Positions 13,001 through 25,620 of a stretch of DNA of 64,000 nt are shown in pieces. The position numbers and the translations under genes are program-made. The notes beneath the pieces are model-generated. The model was not told the origin of the DNA, made no database searches, and worked only from the letters and a program-made list of their open reading frames with translations. The stretch spans positions 22,919,001-22,983,000 of the forward strand of contig CM065394.1 of the NCBI GenBank assembly GCA_033060915.1, in the 5' to 3' direction. The stretch is from Euryodendron excelsum (lineage: Eukaryota > Streptophyta > Magnoliopsida > Ericales > Pentaphylacaceae). Positions within the stretch are counted from its first letter, which is position 1, and each line of letters begins with the position of its first letter.

Positions 13001-13254
13001 TTAAAGTAAATTTTCATAGAAATGATCTTTCAAAATTTGTAAACTTTTTTGAGTTGTTTTTCTAAAAACATATTCACAAAAAATCATGGTTTCCAAAACC
13101 TCTTTTCAAAGTTCATGCATAAAACCATTAGGGCCAAACCCTAAATCTAAAACCACTTTCCAAAACCATTAGGTCCAAACCCTAGTTAAAAATCATTCTT
13201 CAAAACCACTAGATTTAAAACCTTAGTTCAAAACCCCTCTCCAAGACCACCTTT

Positions 13255-13550
13255 CAAAACCCTAGGTTAACTTGACACTAGTTGTCCAAACCCTTGGTTA
13301 ATTTGACCCTAGTTGTCCAAACCTTAGGTTAACTTGACCCTAGTTGTCCTTAACCCTTAGTGACAACCCTAGATTAACTTGACTCTAGTTATCCAAACCC
13401 TAGGTTACCTTAACCCTAGTTGTCCAAACCCTAAGTTAACTTGACCCTAGTCATCCTTAACCCTAGGTTAACCTAACCTTAGTTTATTGTCCTAACCCTA
13501 GTTAGTTAACCTTAGTTGACTTAACCCCAGTTACCTTAACCAAGGTTACT
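13255..13550. repeat. Same 30-bp minisatellite in the host LTR, opposite orientation
   Basis: Units such as CCCTAGGTTAACTTGACCCT recur at about 30-base steps, shortened in places, and are the complement of the array at 8446-8810. This fits one LTR family in which the array is an original part of the LTR, since both host and nested LTR carry it. Confidence 0.8.
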
Positions 13551-14779
13551 TGAACTTCAAGACTCCAATTCAAAGGCCCTTTTCGAATGATCTTTCAATT
13601 CAAAAAATCATTTTCAAAACCCGTGTTCAAAAATCTCTTATTCTCTTGAGTTTCTAAAAACCCTAATTCAAAAGTCTTCTTAAATATTACTGTCACGCCC
13701 AGATTTTTCGCACTTGAGGAATACACACATAAGTGGAAAAAATACTGTACTCTCTCGTTAGAACTCATCCTCCTAGAAGAATGAGTGTGACTAGATTTGA
13801 ATTGAAAATTAATTTGAATAAAGGGTTTTTGAAAAACAATTTGGAGTCATCATCTAACTTGATTAAGGTGAGTTAGGTCACCTAAAAACTAAGCACAATC
13901 TGAAGATTACGCTTAGAGTTTTTGAAAATACTTCCTCAAGAGAGGGTTTTTAAGAAAAGAGGTTGTTTGGCAATCTTTGGAAATATTTAAGCCATTTTTT
14001 TAAAAATAATTCCATTTTATTCTTTCGAAAACAGTGTTCCTAAGTTCGGAGGTTGGTTATGTGTAGGGAAGAAGCACTAAGCTACCCCGCCCTTATGATA
14101 CTTACATATCTATTCACCCTAGGTTTACTCATTAGAGTCTTCACTTAATAAATGTCCAATATTATCCACTTTAGAAAAGAATTTAAAAAAAAAAAGTTTA
14201 ACATGATGCATGATGTGCAAGTACAAGAAAAGACTTTGATTTTTAAAGTAGATTTAAAAAGAAAATCTGATTTTGAAAATGGATTTGGAAAGAATTTGAT
14301 TTTGATTTTGAAAGAAAGATTTGGAAATAGAAATTTGAAAATAGAATTTTGGCATTGGAAGTTTGAACATAGTTATGGAATAGGAGACTTGAAAAAAGGT
14401 TGTGAAATTAGATATTTGAAAAAAGTTATGACTGCACCCATGAGGGTTGCCTACATATCTTTTTTGAGGAATCAGGTCATTCGTAGTTCAGATTAGAGTC
14501 CGATAGAAAATAGAAGATTTGATTTGAAAAAGAGATTTGATTTGGAAAAAGAGAAGACATTTGATTTGAACTTAGAATAGAAGATTTGAAATTGGAATCT
14601 GGAATTAAAAAGATTAGACCTTGATTTGGAAAGCTATAACTTGGAAGAAGGACTGGGACTTGTTTTGGAAAGATTGAGATTTAGAAAACCTAGACTTAAG
14701 AAAGATAAGATTTAAGAAGGACTTGAGATTAAGAAGGATTTGATTGGAAAGTTTCATTTAGAATACATGGAGAGTTGAA

Positions 14780-15140
14780 GTTTAAGAAATATTGAATTTA
14801 GAAAATCTTGAAATTAAGAAAGTTTTAAAATACGAAAGTTCCATTTTAGGAAAGTTTCGAATTAGGAAAGTTTTATTTTTGAAAAGTTATAAATTAGGAA
14901 AGTTTCATTTTAAGAGAGGTTTTGAAATTGGAAAGTTTTAAATTTAGAAAGTTTCGACTTAAGAAAGTTTCAAATTTAGAAAGTTTTGGATTTGGAAAGA
15001 TTTGAAATTTAGGAAAGTTTAGAATTTTAGAAGGATTTGAATTTAAGAAAGGTTTGAATTTAGAAAGATTCAAAAACTTAGAATTTGGAAAGTTGAAATT
15101 TGGAAAGGTATGGAATTAGGAAATGTTGGAATTAGGAAAG
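14780..15140. repeat. Degenerate GGAAAGTTT repeat tract in LTR subfamily B
   Basis: Words of the form (T/A)GGAAAGTTT(T/C)(G/A)AATTT follow each other at about 15-30 bases with many substitutions. The same tract occurs at 43100-43380 and 44990-45680, and as its complement at 55190-55620. Confidence 0.7.
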
Positions 15141-16794
15141 ATTTGGATTTCTACTTCCTAAAACAAAATATTGGATTTTGTTTCTAAAAAAGAAATGATT
15201 TGATTTTGTTTTAAAAAACGGAGGATAGGATCTAGTTTCCTAAATGGGAAGATTAGATTTGGTTTCCTAAAAGGAAGATTGGATTTGATTTTCTAAATTG
15301 AAAGATTAGATTTGGCATGAAATTGGAAAGTGAAGTTATAGAAATCCTAGATTTGGAAGGCTATAGTTTGATGTAGAAAATAGGTTTTGGAAATTTATTA
15401 TTTTGATGTAGAAAATGAGATTTTGGAAACCTAGGTTTTGAGGCAAGATTGGAAATCATGTTTTAGGAAAGAAAATTAGGGTTTTCTAATCATTGGCTCT
15501 AGGGCTTGACTTAAGCTTCAAGGAAAAGAGATTTTGGAAAGTAGAACTTTTGGAAAGAAGGATTTTTGGAAGGAGATCTTAGAAAGGAGTTTCTAGAAAG
15601 TAAACTTGAGAAGAGTTTTAGAAAGGAGATTTTGGAAGGTAAAACTATGAGAGAGTTTTTGGAAAGAGAGGTTTTGAAAAGAAGGCTTTTTAGGAAAGGA
15701 ATTTTTAAAGAGAGTTTTCCGGGAAGAGATTTAAGAAGCGTTTTTAGAAAATGAATTTTGAAGAGAGTTTTCTGGAAAGGAGTTTAAAAAGAAATTTTAG
15801 AAAATAGATTTTTGAAGGGAGTTTTTAGAAAGCAATTTTTAGAAAGCTACTTTGAAAAAGAGATTGGAGAGAGTTTTTATAAAGCATGTTGAAAAAGAGA
15901 TTTTAGGAAAAGAGATTTTTAGAAAGTGAGTGTAAAAAGAGATTTTGGAGAGGATTTGAATGTGGACTTTTGCAAGCCTCTAAAAAAATATCTTACTTTC
16001 CTAAAACGATTCTAACCATAAGAAGATTAGAACCATTCTAGGATTGTGGTTTTGAAAATAACAAGGGTATAAAAATATGTTCCATATTGATCACTTTATA
16101 TGTAACACTTTCCTAAAGCAATCCTAACCACGAAAAGGCTAGAATCACCTTAGGATTGTGATTTTGAAAAAGAAAACTTAATGCAAGTTTTGAAAAGAGT
16201 TTTGATGCAAGTTTTGAAAACAAGTTTGAAAACAAATTTTGGAGAGATGCATGATCATGATATACACAATGCAAGTTGGGGTCGTGAACATACAAGGTTA
16301 AAGGCTTCACCACATAATCAAGGGGGCCGAACCCACGTGGTCTCCGGTTAGACTAAAAGAAAGCCCCCGACACAGTGACCTTCAATAACCTAATCCTACA
16401 CATGGACTGGGGAGTCCCTTGTTTCAAGCATGCAAGAAAAGTGGGATAGAAGATGGAGGATTAAAATAGAAGAAAACCCAAATGGGTTTGGAGGGAGAAG
16501 AGAGAGGGGGGAATTGCCTAAACTTAAATAGAGAGCCTACCTTGTATATTCTTTATTTACTTTGTTTTGCTTGCTTACTTTACTTCAGTTTTTGCCTTGC
16601 TTTGCGTCGGTCTTTGAGAGCTTGCTTTGATCTTCGGGAGCTTCAGAATTGCAGTGCTTTAAGTTTTCAATGGAGGCTATGGAGGTTAGTATATGAGTGT
16701 GTATGTGAGTGCATGTGAATGTACATGAGTGTATGGAGGCTAGGGTTTGAAAAACCTAAGTTTGCGAACCCTTTTCACACTAGAGGAGGCTTTG

Positions 16795-16802
16795 TATTTA
16801 TA
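16795..16802 (-). promoter_or_regulatory. TATA box of solo LTR at 13691-18299
   Basis: TATAAATA on the minus strand, at the same relative place as in the related LTRs. Confidence 0.5.
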
Positions 16803-18742
16803 GACAGAGGAGTGCATTGGGGCCTGCTACGTGGTGCTAGCCATTTAGGAAATGTTTAAGGTCGGCAAACAACGTATCTTCGAAAGATTTGGGTGTCTGT
16901 ACTAGTGACTACCATGCAATTTTTAGCCTAGCTTCACTAAGAGTGACTCCGAAAAGTTCGAGGATGATTTAAAGGATCGGGAATGGCTCGGAGGGCCGGA
17001 AAGGGACAGGAACCCTGAGCATAGTATCCTGAGGGTAGTAGACTTAAAAAATGATGACAGGATGTGTTGGAAAGGTTGACTAGGCCATTAGGGGCAAAAT
17101 GGTCAATTGGATCATAAAACTACCGGGATAGACTTGGAATGTCCTAGAAGAAGACTAAGGACTTGGAAACATCACTTAGAATGTCCCAGGAGGTTACTGA
17201 TTTGAGTGGTTAGAAAATGCGACCGGCCTATCAGGGGCAAAACGGTCATTTTGTATCAAGTTTGCCGGAACTGACTCGGAATGATCTGAAAAGGTAATGG
17301 AAGTCTGGGGATACTATCAAAGTATCCCCGGGAGGTTACCAGCTTGATACCTAGAGCCAGTGTGGTTCCCGGGGCGCTTGGTTGCCTATAGACAAAATGG
17401 TCATTTTGACTGGAGGGTCTCGGAATTGGCCCGAAACCGACTGGAAAGCACTTAAACATGTCGGATCATCTTTGGGACGATCTTGGAAGGGTGGACTTAC
17501 CATTTTGATGACTTAGGTGCTTTCTCAAGAAACGTGCCAAAAATGGCCCTAGGGATAGTTTTGTCATTTTTTACCAGAGTGGGCTAGCAGGCACTGGTGT
17601 TGACCTGGGTTTTGAGTGTTTTCACCACTTTGGCGGATGTCTCGTGACATAAGGGTTTGTTGGCAATTTCCTCATGTCAACCTGTTTACGAGTGTTTTCG
17701 CCACTCTGATAGTTGCATTGTTTACGAGTATTTTCGTTACTCTAACAGGTCGCAATCATTCCAGAGACTGCCTGATCTCGGGAAGTTGCTAGGTGGTCTT
17801 ATTGCCTGAGGAATCAACTTTCTCGAAAGGCGTGCCGAATAACGAATATTTCTTCATTGGCGGGCTAGCATGCGCCAAAGGTGGACCGTCTACCATCTCA
17901 GGGACTTGGGGTCTCGTCCCGGTCGACAGGTTTAAATGGATTTACCGTTTTGAAGAATTTTCTTGAAAAACATGCCGGATTGGATGGTCTTACCACATTG
18001 AGGAATCAATTTTCTTAAAAGGCGTGCTAGATTTAATTAGAATTAGAATTGGACTTAAAATTGGATTTGAGATTAAAACGAGGACTTACCATCTTCAAAA
18101 AGACATGCCCATTAGAATTGGACCGTACAATGCCCCCAAGGATAGTTTGGTCATTTTTCCTCTATTAAGGCCCGCGAAGTGATAGGTTGACTAATTTAAG
18201 TTTGGAAAACTGATTTAAATTGGAATATGTCTGTATTAACTTGAACTCAAGTCTGGACGGACTGGAGACTGCCGAGTGGGCAAAAATGGAGTGCTTATAA
18301 TTACCATACCCTTTTCAAAATACTTTAAAAAACTCACAACTCTAAGGTGATCCTAGCCCCCTCATGGTTAAGGTTTCCAAAGGAAGAGTGATACATCAAA
18401 TACAACCTTCAAGGTTGTTTATATTATGGCTCTAAGATCCTAAGTGTTTTTCAAAATCCTTTTTTAAAAATAATTTTTAAAAACCTTTTTTCTAAAAACC
18501 TCGAACCACAGATTGCTAAAAACCTCTTTTCTAAAAACCTTCTTAGGAAGGACGTTTTCAAAACATTTTCTAAACTATGTTAAGTGGTGACTCCCAATTT
18601 TTTTAAAAAGCCCTTAATCAAATTAAGTTTTCAAGTTCAAACCCCCGTCACACTTGTCCTTTTAGGAGGGTAAGTTCTAACAGAAAGAGTACTATACTTT
18701 TTTTGAGTTAAAAGGGCTTTGGTAAAATCGAGGAGCAACAGC

Positions 18743-18760
18743 TGGCGACTTTGCTGGGAA
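18743..18760 (+). other. Primer-binding site of the Ogre-like element
   Basis: TGGCGACTTTGCTGGGAA begins two bases after the 5' LTR end. It complements a tRNA 3' end finishing in CGCCA. Ogre elements are known to use tRNA-Arg, and this motif fits that kind of site with one or two changes; I could not check it against a tRNA set. Confidence 0.75.
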
Positions 18761-20315
18761 TTACTTCGAGGGTTAGGTCATCGTCATGTCTTTTCACCCT
18801 TCACTCACCTAAAATCTCCGGTTACTCGGTCCAGTTTTATCTAATTTTCAAAATTCTCAAAGTTCAAAAGTTTCAAAAGTCTAAGTTTGTAAAATTCAAA
18901 CATTATTTTTAAAATTTTCAAAATTGTTCAAAGTTTTCAAACCAGTGTCATCACTTACATCTATTTTATTATTCATGCCCTTCATTGATTTTTATTTTCA
19001 TGCTCTTGCATTGAATTTTTTGAAAAGTACTAACTTTTTGTTTTTCTTTTGTAGGTGAACCTTGTTCACAATTTACTTTATGCTATATGAATGATTTAAC
19101 AGCCATAAATGCATGTATGACAGGATGAATGTGTGTTGTTGGGTTCTTTCCTCGATTTTCAAAAATTGCACACACACTTGGTGTGCTCACAATCATATAC
19201 ATTCATATTTGCATTCTACTTGGTTACTGCTCTTTTAGTTAGAAGAGGGAACAATATATTAGCTGTCAGCAGATGTAGTGTCTACTTTTTACCTGACTGC
19301 CTTTAGATAGTTGCCCCACTCGAACCAGCAATCAAAGATGGGGTTCGCCCTTTCAAGGGTGGATGACAAAGGTTTGAAGTTTTGGAAACTGAGTTTTATA
19401 AGAAACATTAGTAACCCCCAACCTCATGTTTATGTAGCATCCCGTGCATAGCCGAACCTCTGTTAGAATTAAGACACGCACATCAATTTCAAAACCAAGG
19501 AGGAAAGAGCGACTGCTTTACTTTTCCTTATCTCCTGCCCATTTGAAATTGCTAATTTCCTGCCATTAGGCTATTCATGCACTTACTATACTATTCATGC
19601 ATCAATATCCATTTCAAGACAAGAATTCTAAAGAAACTCGAGTCATTGCATTTTCATACATGTGATGAACCCCAAGAGAGTGGTCCAAAACCACTCTCAT
19701 ATAAATCAAACCTACCTAAACTCCTAACGGTTCCTTATGACCTAAGGGCTCATAACATGCATCCAAATGATGTCATTTCAAGAGGGACCCTAATCCCTCT
19801 CAATTCATGGAGATAGGATTGTCAAGAAGACAAGGGGCAACTAAAAAGAAAGGTCTCTCACTGATCTCCATCCAAAGTGAGAGGAAGGTAGATCTGAAGA
19901 CTCAAGAGTAGTTTAGGAATCTAATGTATAGAAGATAGGCAAAAGATCTTATGAAAAATATTCCCCCTCTCCCATTCAATGTATTCCAATTCCATGTACA
20001 CAAGACGAATTCAATATAATAAAGTTATCATTTTTACCTCCCATGAATGAATGGATATGTGAATGAATGAGTAAGCAGGTCATAGGTACGGTATGGCATA
20101 TAATGGCAAACCTTATCTCCAACTAATGAACCAAATCATCATGCTTAGTCCCCTCGAATAGCATGGGCATCCATAGGGCATGTATTACATAAAAACTCTC
20201 TAGAAAGGGCCCTAACTTTTACCTCGTTCTTTATCTGTTTTCTTTTACTTTTCTCCTTCTACTTTCCCCGATCTTTACAGGTTGGGAGCAGAGGTATTCC
20301 CCCTTCTTAGTTCAC
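18761..20315 (+). other. Leader of the Ogre-like element with a splice-acceptor-like end
   Basis: No coding sequence is recognised. At 20230-20280 a strong pyrimidine run ends in TCTTTACAG, 36 bases before the gag start position. With the donor-like AAG|GTAG in the LTR it could bound an intron of the leader, but this is inference. Confidence 0.45.
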
Positions 20316-21878
20316 CATTGCTCCCAAAGGAAGAAAGAAACAGGTCAGGATTTCACTCGTTATCTGGGATCCAATCCTCACCAGACGGGTAACAGAACCA
20401 AATGCATCTGCATCTAACAACCCAATAACCTAAGAGGAAGTCAATGAAATGAAGGTCAAAATAGATAAGATGTTCAAACTCAAGCAGATGATGGCCTTTA
20501 AAGGACCCGCTCTTGCTCCTTTGACCTTAACAGCTCCTCCCAAAGACACTATGGCCACCTCAGCCAAGGTCACACTGCGTATTGACACCAATGGTAAAAG
20601 CAAGGAGGTTCCAAAGACGGTGCATATTGAAGGAGATAACGAAGACAACCCTTAAACCATCCTATTAACAGCTGCAAAGAAAAAGGAAAATGAAGCCCCT
20701 TCAATCTGAAAATACAAGGGTTGGAAGAATCTTTGTGAAACCAGCATGGCTATGATACTTTCAGTGGAACGTTCTATGACGAGCTATCCTTCTTGCCTGA
20801 TCACCCACAGCCTCCAAAATTCAAAATGCCTAACTTCCAGAAATATAATGGCAGTGGGGATCCCATAGCTCATCTATGGCTATATGCTGGGGCATTAAGT
20901 GGCAATCGGAAACGACCTTAAACTCCTGATGCAATTATTCCAACATAGCTTATCTAGGTCCACCCTACAATGGTTTGCTCGTATGGATTTGAAGAAAATC
21001 ACCACCTCCAATGAATTGGTCACGACCTTTAGAGCCTGATACTGGTATAACAACGACCTCACACCGGACAGGTGGGCTTTACTGATGATAACCCGTGAAG
21101 AAAAAGACAGCTTTAAAGGCTATGCACTGAGATAGAGAGAGGCTACTGTCAACTCGTTGTTAGTAGAGAAGGAATATGTCCAGCTATTTGCAAACACTTT
21201 CTAAGGGCTATATTATGAAAGACTCTGCTTGAGCATTGGGAAAAACTTTATGAGATGATAATGCAAAGGGAGATGATTGAAAATGGGCTAAAAATTGAAA
21301 GAATCACAAATCCCTATTCTAAGACTAGAAAGTTACTCAGTCGCAGCAAAGAAAGTAGCTACTACTCGAGGGGTTGGAAAAAAAGAAGGCAAAGTATCTG
21401 CCATCTTACCTACTCAACAGCCGTAGCATTTCCCACAATGCTAACCTCGGCCACCACCCTTGCTATTGCCGTCAATATACCAGTCATTACTGGTCAAGCA
21501 CTCACCCTCGGACTAGTTGTGGTTCGACCATACTTCAACCCTAATAGGCTTACTCGACGGAACCAAGTCTTCACTCACTTGGCTTGCACTCAGACGAAAG
21601 CTTACCATGAACTCTTAAAGGCTAAGCATGTAAACCCCATACCTGCTCGACCTTTACCGAGTCCATTATCGCCCACCTTCATTATGGCTCTTACTTGTGA
21701 ATATAACTCTGGGGGACAGAGGCATGACACTGAAAGCTGCTTCTCCTTAAAATATAAGACTCAGGGTCTAATCGATGCAAAAGTCATCAATACTCAGGAA
21801 GAAAATTCTGTCCCTGCACCCAATGTTACAGCAAACCCACTGCCTGACCACACTATCAACCTAGTTATGGAGAATTAG
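20316..21878 (+). pseudogene. Broken gag of the Ogre-like element
   Basis: Gag would coat the element RNA in a virus-like particle. The likely start has changed to ATT (20316-20318, in a CACC-ATT-GCT context). Fragments in different frames give recognisable Tat/Ogre gag signatures: a PxxPKFKMPNFQKYNGSGDP block (20810-20870), LxxFARMDLKKI (20970-21000), LTPDRWALL followed by an ExxKGYALR*RE block (21055-21140, stop in place of the usual tryptophan), EKEYVQLFANTF (21170-21205), then a CxYNSGGQRHDTESCFxLK finger-like block near 21700. The last 207 codons (21255-21878) remain open. At least four in-frame stops and two frame changes break the rest, so no intact protein can be made. Identification is from motif order, not alignment. 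Confidence 0.75.
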
Positions 21879-21899
21879 GCTAACCCAGATGGCATCAAT

Positions 21900-22765
21900 A
21901 TGGCTGACTTCTTTCTTGACCAGGACGCATTGGAGATCGAATGGGAAGAAGAAGACTTGCTTGTTCCCGCATATTCTCTCAATCCTAATGGAGTACATGG
22001 CCATGCCTTTAAGAACAATGAACACCACTACCAACTCCCAGAAGCACTCGGATATGACCTCGATGTAGAGATGATCAAGATCCCTGAATTTGAGGACAAC
22101 CTGCATAGGTATGGGATTAGTTATCACCTTGACGACCAAGGTGAAATTACATTGAATAAGCAAGAAATGGAAAATCTAATCTTCCTAGAGCCACCATTCA
22201 TCCCTAGAGAATAGGGAAAGGAATTCCTGCACCTGGAAATCGACGTGAATCCCCTTTCCTCATTGAAGGTCCTGCCGATATCAATGTCTACAATTATGAA
22301 GCTATGGGTTGAGAAGCCATCTAGCTTATAATTCCCAAACCACCGTTTGAATTGGATGAGGGTGAGCTGGATAACTTGTTCGTCGAAGTTGATGTCTCCG
22401 TGTTAGAGAAAGGAACTAGGCCAAATAATGATGATGCCAAGAACCTGCAAATCTTGAGAGGAAGCTCGGGTAAGGAATTTGAGGAAGCTAATGAGACTAT
22501 GAAATCTGATCCCTATCAATCATCTAAGAAGGAAGTGACCGGCCAAGAAAAAAAAGATCTTTAGAAACTACAAGTCTTGGGGGGTAACATAGGCACAGAT
22601 GTTAGAGTTGGAGAGAAAGAGAAAAAAGAGGAAATCCATAACTACATGGTGATCACTCACTCCTACAGTGTAGGGGATGATGCCTTAATCCACCTCACAC
22701 AGCTTAACGATACACCTGGTAGATGGGGTGCAAAAAATGTCAAGGTGATCCCAAAGCTCGTTTGA
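21900..22765 (+). pseudogene. Acidic coding remnant downstream of gag
   Basis: An open stretch of 104 codons (21900-22213) is rich in D and E and includes WEEEDLLVPAY and DLDVEMIKIPEFEDNLHRYG. Further acidic fragments follow in other frames to 22765, separated by stops. Position after gag suggests the linker between gag and protease of Tat elements. No DTG or DSG protease motif is seen. Function is not assigned. Confidence 0.4.
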
Positions 22766-25039
22766 GGGGCTTTTGAAACCAATAAGAAAAAGGGATATTT
22801 TCTAGAGTCATCCACTTTCCTTCCTAACTTTTACTTTTCCTTTCGTTATTACTGTCTTGTGCTTATGCTTTCAATTAAGGCCATGCCACGTAAAAAGAAG
22901 AAAAATCTATGAAAATGAAGGATTCCCGTTCATTGCCTTTAACTCATACTCTTGTGAATAATGTTTGATTTTAGGGTTCTTCCCCATTTTATAGCGTCTC
23001 AACTTGAAGGGTGGGATAGTATCAGTACTCCATTCAATGGAGATTGAAACCTTGAAAAAAAAAAAAAAGGAAAAAGAATGAGGGAAGTGAGAAAGATAGA
23101 TTCAACTAAGGAGTGCAGAGCTCACGGGAACCACCAAGGCGACACTTAAAGCAGAGCGATGCATAGCTGAACTCTCAAAATGAAGAGAAGCCATTATTCT
23201 ATCCATCCAGAGGAAATAAACATCTCCTTTTGCTCAGCCCACTAGAACTGTAAGTGATTTCCATTCAAATACCCCCAAACCAAGAACTGTTCCCCACACT
23301 AGGGTTAGCACTGGGCGATCGATCTCATGGAAGGTGTCGGAATTTATCGATAGAAGCACAGTCTTTTTAAAGCAAAACATTGTCTAAATTTTGTAAAAAG
23401 GCTTTGTGGGCTAAGCAATTTATTTTGAAATGAAGATAGGCTCTCAATTCTACTATCATATAGTTTGAGACATCCCCTCAAAAGCCCACTTGAGCTTGTT
23501 ACATCCTTTGAAAAAAATATATAACCGACTTGATGATCATCGCCTATAATGGGTTAAGGCATAAACCATGAATAAGAACTAATAAGTGCATAATGAAAAG
23601 GGTGATACGGTGTTGACGATGTCTCTAAGAATACGCATAGAAGTAAGTTTTTCAATGTAGAGAAGAGTCTTGAAAGACATGTAGTAAAAAAATAATAAAA
23701 AAATAAAATTTTTTTAGTGGGGTTTTCAAGTGAAAGATAATATCATCTAAAAAAAAATGAAAAAGTCAGCATTCCTAAAAGTCGATGTAAGAACAAATTC
23801 GTTGATGAAGAATTCTAATAAAAAAGAAGAGAATGGTTGAGAAGAACAAAAAAGAGTAAGAAGGAAACAAGAAAGAAGGAAATGGAAACAACATTGCCAA
23901 AGGTGATTGTGGGTCTTTCAAAACCCCATAAGTGATAATGTTTGAGCCTTTATATCCCATCATTCATAAACCCCTTAACCTAGCTTGTGCCACGGTCCAA
24001 ATCAAAGTTCTCTCTGATCAAAGAAAATAGCTTAGTCTAGATAAGCTTGAACAATACCAAGACAAGTTAAGGGGGAAAGAGAAAACGAGAGTGCAGGGGC
24101 AATTTCACACCCTATTTGTGCTTAGATGGTTATGGTTTAAATAACGCACTAAAAGAAAAGTGCTTTGAACCTTTATATTCTTTCATTTCTTACAACCCCT
24201 AAACCCAGCCTACATTATGATCCTCAAAGAAGTCTTCTTGGATTGAGAGCCAAGCTATTTATCATTCTGCAAAAGGTAGGCGAGTTGTCGCTCAAGCCAC
24301 GATAGAATTTGAAGATCTAAGAGAGAAGACCAAGTGAGGATAGAAAATCCCTAAACAGAAACCCCGTAGAAAGTAGGGATGAGATAGCAATCGGCAAACC
24401 AAAAGGTTAATATTTTATGAGAATGGTGCCAATGCTATCACATCCCTATAAAAGTGGAACAAAACAGGTAGAATCCTGGAAAGGAAATAGAATCCCGAGA
24501 GTATGAGCCCTGGACCAATCCTAGAGTATCCTTTGAAAATGACCTATATATATGTAGTACTTGTGTATTAATGAAAAAAATATGACATGTACATGACATT
24601 CATTTAATTCCTGCGTAGTTTGTATCTATTCATGCATTCATCAAAAAGTATGACATGCATTTAGTTCCACTCCTGTATAACCTGTGCATTCATCAAAACA
24701 TCAAAAAGTATTACATGCATTTATCTCGATTGTTATATAATATGTGTATTCATCAAAGACTATGACATCCATCCTTGCCAATTTCTTGTATGCATAAATT
24801 GTATATCCCTGTATACCTATATCTGCCCATGCATTCATCAAAAAGTACGACATGCACTCATATCCATCCCTGTATAAACCTGTACATGCATCCATTCATA
24901 TTCCTATCTCACTTATGCAGTCATCCATAAACAGGCATAAAACACAATCCATAAACGTATATGCTATACATATATTGTCTATAAAGGCCGACCCATGGCA
25001 TGAAAATAAAAATATACATACACAACCACATGTTTGATA
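22766..25039. other. Non-coding internal region of the Ogre-like element
   Basis: No pol motif is found on either strand. The stretch is purine-rich in places (an A run near 23060, AAGAA-rich DNA at 23700-23900). It occupies the place where reverse transcriptase, RNase H and integrase would lie in an autonomous element. Confidence 0.5.
24585..24905. repeat. Degenerate tandem repeat, 55-80 bp unit
   Basis: The words CATTCATCAAAAAGTATGAC and ATGCATTTA recur near 24640, 24700, 24755 and 24835, each followed by a CTGTATA-like word. Unit length varies, so the array is old. Confidence 0.65.
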
Positions 25040-25620
25040 AAATGTCTTGATCAAACTAACAGAAAAGAAAGAAAGGAGAATAGTCTGCAACAGCACGTCA
25101 AGGAGCAAGATCCTCATCCAAATCAAAGTCTCTAATGTCTGGCACGTAAGAAGGAGGCCGACTGGAAGTAGCTCCGACATCATACGGGCCCTGGTAGAGG
25201 AAACAAAAAGTAAAAAGAAAGCTAGCATTAGAATATTAACGATACATGAAGAAAAGAAAAATAAGTCGAGAAAAGCATACCCAGTGAGCCTCTATCATGG
25301 ATATCCGAGTGGTGAGGGCATCCACCTCAGCACAGAATCGATCCCGGGCTTGACAAGCTGTCGTATACTCCTCCTGAGTAACAAACCCCTCGGCGCAGCA
25401 CCATAGATCAATGACCTCATGACCTGCTACCTGTTACCCGACCATAATATCCAATTGAGTGAATGCATCGATGGACCTCGCTCTGAAATGGACCTCATAA
25501 TCTAAAGCTTCTCAACCTCAGCACAGTATATCCCAAATATATACTGGGAAGGATCCTTAGCAGCATGGAAGTAGGAATAGAACTGTCTCCAATAATGCTC
25601 ACCCAAATACGTCATCCAAG
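25040..25620 (-). pseudogene. Antisense coding remnant upstream of the 3' LTR
   Basis: Read on the minus strand from 25619, the frame gives WMTYLGEHYWRQFYSY and KDPSQYIFGIYCAEVEKL, a stop, then after frame changes CCAEGFVTQEEYTTACQARD and FCAEVDALTTRISMIEAHW, which looks helical. Tat-lineage elements are known to carry extra antisense frames between pol and the 3' LTR, some related to the plant mobile domain, and this remnant lies at that place and in that orientation. I cannot assign the protein family from motifs alone. Confidence 0.45.

Larger units (their letters stand above)
13691..18299 (-). mobile_element. Solo LTR (subfamily B), 4609 bp, target duplication ATTAC
   Basis: The plus strand starts TGTCACGCCCAG and ends GTGCTTATA, where the last CA has become TA. 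ATTAC lies on both sides (13686-13690 and 18300-18304). No internal region is present. The body differs from subfamily A: the minisatellite is replaced by a long run of GGAAAGTTT-type words. A TATA box lies at 16802-16795 on the minus strand. Confidence 0.88.
5111..18740 (+). repeat. 5' LTR of the Ogre-like element, split by two solo LTRs
   Basis: It begins at CGTAGGCATCCC, a one-base variant of the family start TGTAAGCACCCC, and ends in CAACA just before the primer-binding site. Removing the two nested solo LTRs and one copy of each target duplication leaves about 4.2 kb. The pieces are 5111-7051, 11858-13690 and 18305-18740. A TATA box (TATAAATA) at 7034-7041 sits only ten bases before the first nested insertion. 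A donor-like AAG|GTAGT lies at 12105-12112. Orientation follows from the TATA box and the primer-binding site. Confidence 0.8.
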
